Position numbers and translations under genes: made by a program. A model generated the notes under the pieces. The model was not told the origin of the DNA. It was given only the letters and a program-made list of their open reading frames with translations, and ran no database searches. A DNA stretch of 64,000 nucleotides, from NCBI GenBank assembly GCA_027314705.1, contig DAHVAJ010000036.1:16806-80805 (forward strand). Reading direction: 5' to 3'. Of the stretch, positions 61,946 to 64,000 are shown one piece after another. The stretch comes from Acidimicrobiaceae bacterium. Its GTDB lineage: Bacteria; Actinomycetota; Acidimicrobiia; Acidimicrobiales; RAAP-2. Numbering within the stretch: position 1 is the stretch's first letter; every line of letters begins with the position of its first letter.

Positions 61946-64000
61946 ACGGGACGCTCGGGCACACCGGCGTCCTGCTCGGGTTCGCCGCCGCCGTCCTCGG
62001 CGTGGTCGTCCTGGTCGTCGGCCTGGCCCGGGGCCGGGAAGCGACCCTCCGGCGCGGGGCGCTCTACGCGCCCGTCGTCCTGCTGGGCGGGGTGGTGGCC
62101 ACGGTCGCCATGCAACGGGCCCTCATCACCCACGACTTCTCGCTCACCTACGTGGCCGACAACAACAGCCGCTCGACACCCCTGCTCTACTCCATCACCG
62201 GGATGTGGTCGGCCCTGGCCGGCTCCATCCTGCTGTGGGGCCTGGTCCTCGGCGGGTACGCCACGGCCATGGTCTGGCGGTTCCGACGCCGGACCGGCGA
62301 CCCCCTGGTGGCCTGGGCCACCCTGGTCGTCTACGTGGTGGCGGCCTTCTTCTTCGGTCTCATGCTGGGGCCCGCCGATCCCTTCCACCACGTGAGCGGG
62401 GCCGTGCCCGCCCACGGCCTGGGCCCGAACGTCCTGCTCCAGGACAACCCGCTCGTCCTCTTCCACCCGCCGATGCTCTACCTCGGCCTGGTCGGGTTCA
62501 CCCTGCCCTTCTCCTTCGCCGTGGCCTCGCTCGTCACCGGTCGCCTCGACGAGGACTGGCAGGGAGAGACCCGGCGGTGGACCCTCTTCGCCTGGACGTT
62601 CCTCACCGTCGGTATCGTCCTCGGTGCCTGGTGGTCCTACCAGGTCCTCGGGTGGGGTGGGTTCTGGGCCTGGGACCCGGTCGAGAACGCCTCACTCCTG
62701 CCCTGGCTGGTGGGCACCGCCTACCTCCACTCGGTCATGGTCCAGCAGCGCCGCGGTCTCCTGCGCATCTGGAACCTCTCGCTCGTCGTGGCCACGTTCA
62801 GCCTCACCATCCTGGGCACGTTCCTCACCCGCTCGGGCGTGCTCCAGTCGGTGCACTCCTTCTCGGCCTCCACCGTGGGGCCGGTCCTGCTCGCCTTCTT
62901 CGGCCTGGTGGTGGCCGTGGGCGTCGGCCTCATCGCCTGGCGCGGCGACCGTCTCCGCTCGCCTGGCGGGATCGACTCGCCGCTCAGCCGGGAGGGGGCG
63001 TTCCTGGCCAACAACCTCCTGTTCGTGGCCTTCGCGTTCGTTGTCCTGCTGGGCACGGTCTTCCCCCTCCTCTACGAGGCCCTCAACAGCGGGGCCCAAG
63101 TGGCGGTGGGCGCGCCCTACTTCAACCGTCTGGTCATCCCCGTCGCCCTCGCCCTCCTCTTCCTCATGGCCGTGGCCCCTGCCCTCCCGTGGCGCAAGAC
63201 CACGGTCGACGTGCTCCGGGGCCGGCTGGCCGTTCCCGCCGCCCTCGGGGTGGCGGTGGTGGTGGCCTGCGTGGTGGCCGGGATCCACGGCGTCGAGCCC
63301 CTCCTCGCCTTCGGCCTCGGGGCCTTCGCCGCGGCCTCGGCCGGCCGGGCCCTCGTCCTGTCGGTCCGCGCCTCCTGGCGGGCGGCCCGCCGGGCCGGTG
63401 CCCCCCCCGTGCCGGCCGCGCTGGCCGGGTGGCGTGGCCTCGTGGGCCGGGCCAACGGCGGGATGATCGTCCACATCGGCGTCGTGGTCCTCGCCGTGGG
63501 CCTGGCCGCGGCCACGGCTTTCGGCCAGCGGGGCACCGTCGAGCTCGTCCGGGGTCAGACGGCCGCCTTCGCCGGCCACGACGTCACCTTCGTGGGGACC
63601 CGGACCGTGCACACCGCCTCCCACACCGCCGAGCAGGCCGTCCTCCGGGTGGACGGGCGGGGGACGTTCGCCCCGGCCATCACCCAGTTCGGACAGGGCA
63701 CGCAGCCCGTGGGCACGCCGGCCATCGAGTCTTCGTGGCGCTCGGACGTCTACCTGACCATCAACTCGATCCCGGCCACCGGCGGCCGGTGGACCTTCGG
63801 GGTGGTCGTGCAGCCCCTCGTGATGTGGCTCTGGATCGGTGGCGTCCTGATGGTCGTGGGATCCGTGCTGTCGGCCGTGCCCGGCCGGCGGCGTCGACCG
63901 ACCGACCCGGTCTCCGCCTCCCCGGCCGCCGCCGTCCCCGCCACCGGGCCGCCGCCCGACACCGTGCCCGCGGCCGGCCCGCCGCCGGTCGAGGTCGCGG
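61942..64000 (+). CDS. ccmF: CcmF heme lyase subunit (3' end beyond the window)
   Basis: At least 686 residues are present and the frame is still open at the window end. Many membrane segments are visible. Key motifs are MWSALAGSILLW (about residue 90), the WWD heme-handling loop GWGGFWAWDPVENASLLPW (about residues 235-253), and FLTRSGVLQSVHSF further on. The last 45 residues are a Pro/Ala-rich tail. CcmF joins heme to apocytochrome c. GTG 61942 overlaps the mini-ORF stop. Normal length is 630-680, so the end is probably close. Confidence 0.94.
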   Translation, partial: MNGTLGHTGVLLGFAAAVLGVVVLVVGLARGREATLRRGALYAPVVLLGGVVATVAMQRALITHDFSLTYVADNNSRSTPLLYSITGMWSALAGSILLWGLVLGGYATAMVWRFRRRTGDPLVAWATLVVYVVAAFFFGLMLGPADPFHHVSGAVPAHGLGPNVLLQDNPLVLFHPPMLYLGLVGFTLPFSFAVASLVTGRLDEDWQGETRRWTLFAWTFLTVGIVLGAWWSYQVLGWGGFWAWDPVENASLLPWLVGTAYLHSVMVQQRRGLLRIWNLSLVVATFSLTILGTFLTRSGVLQSVHSFSASTVGPVLLAFFGLVVAVGVGLIAWRGDRLRSPGGIDSPLSREGAFLANNLLFVAFAFVVLLGTVFPLLYEALNSGAQVAVGAPYFNRLVIPVALALLFLMAVAPALPWRKTTVDVLRGRLAVPAALGVAVVVACVVAGIHGVEPLLAFGLGAFAAASAGRALVLSVRASWRAARRAGAPPVPAALAGWRGLVGRANGGMIVHIGVVVLAVGLAAATAFGQRGTVELVRGQTAAFAGHDVTFVGTRTVHTASHTAEQAVLRVDGRGTFAPAITQFGQGTQPVGTPAIESSWRSDVYLTINSIPATGGRWTFGVVVQPLVMWLWIGGVLMVVGSVLSAVPGRRRRPTDPVSASPAAAVPATGPPPDTVPAAGPPPVEVA

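Overview
The window looks like chromosomal DNA from a free-living, very high-GC actinobacterium. My best guess is the class Acidimicrobiia or a close relative. That rests on GC-rich third codon positions, many GTG starts, a monomeric isocitrate dehydrogenase, a DevR/DosR-like regulator, a wax-ester synthase, an F420-type oxidoreductase and many acyl-CoA enzymes. The taxon is inferred from gene content only. I saw no rRNA, tRNA, CRISPR array, prophage or insertion sequence. Coding density is about 90-95%, and many co-directional genes overlap by GTGA, ATGA or TGATG.

Layout. (1) 0.1-8.1 kb: acyl-CoA catabolism (fused family I CoA-transferase, two crotonases, CaiB-type CoA-transferase, a divergent pair of acyl-CoA dehydrogenases that may form a steroid-type heterotetramer, LLM oxidoreductase). 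(2) 8.5-12.4 kb: GlcG-like protein, isocitrate lyase/PEP mutase-family enzyme, monomeric isocitrate dehydrogenase. (3) 12.6-13.6 kb: two divergent unknown genes flanking an inverted repeat. (4) 13.6-16.4 kb: copper operon copZ-copA-csoR behind a CsoR-type palindrome. (5) 16.6-19.3 kb: SHOCT protein and a methyltransferase-fetA-fetB unit. (6) 19.5-23.4 kb: acyl-CoA dehydrogenase, acetoacetate-decarboxylase-like protein, esterase, small P-loop kinase-like protein. (7) 23.4-28.9 kb: acylase lipoprotein, ion-transporter-like protein, Baeyer-Villiger-type monooxygenase, and a tiny Cys-rich gene whose start codon lies inside a second CsoR-like palindrome. (8) 29.1-35.2 kb: DevS/DevR-like two-component pair with a universal stress protein, a PNPOx-like protein, a STAS protein and small unknowns. 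(9) 35.7-40.5 kb: crotonase, beta-propeller lipoprotein, wax-ester synthase/DGAT, membrane-anchored esterase. (10) 40.7-45.6 kb: branched-chain-type ABC importer with fused permeases. (11) 45.6-50.1 kb: divergent valS and cysS sharing one promoter core, and a cold-shock protein. (12) 50.4-57 kb: acyl-CoA dehydrogenase, LMW phosphatase-like protein, DUF4395 protein, ECF sigma/anti-sigma pair, TetR regulator, glycosyltransferase, crotonase. (13) 57.0-64.0 kb: GDP-mannose 4,6-dehydratase-like protein, then ccdA and a System I cytochrome c maturation operon (ccmA-B-C-D?-E-F), with ccmF cut by the window end.

The strongest cross-cutting pattern is a -10-like TANNNT hexamer lying 6-8 nt before the start codon of many genes, the layout of leaderless mRNAs. 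Applied to the glycosyltransferase at 55-56 kb, which has no ATG/GTG/TTG where its conserved N-terminus begins, the rule points to an ATC start codon. In two divergent intergenic regions (5992-5998 and 48253-48259) the two -10 hexamers overlap on opposite strands. Other signals are two copper-type operators, an inverted repeat over the promoter of a fatty-acid gene, and an inverted repeat between two unknown genes.
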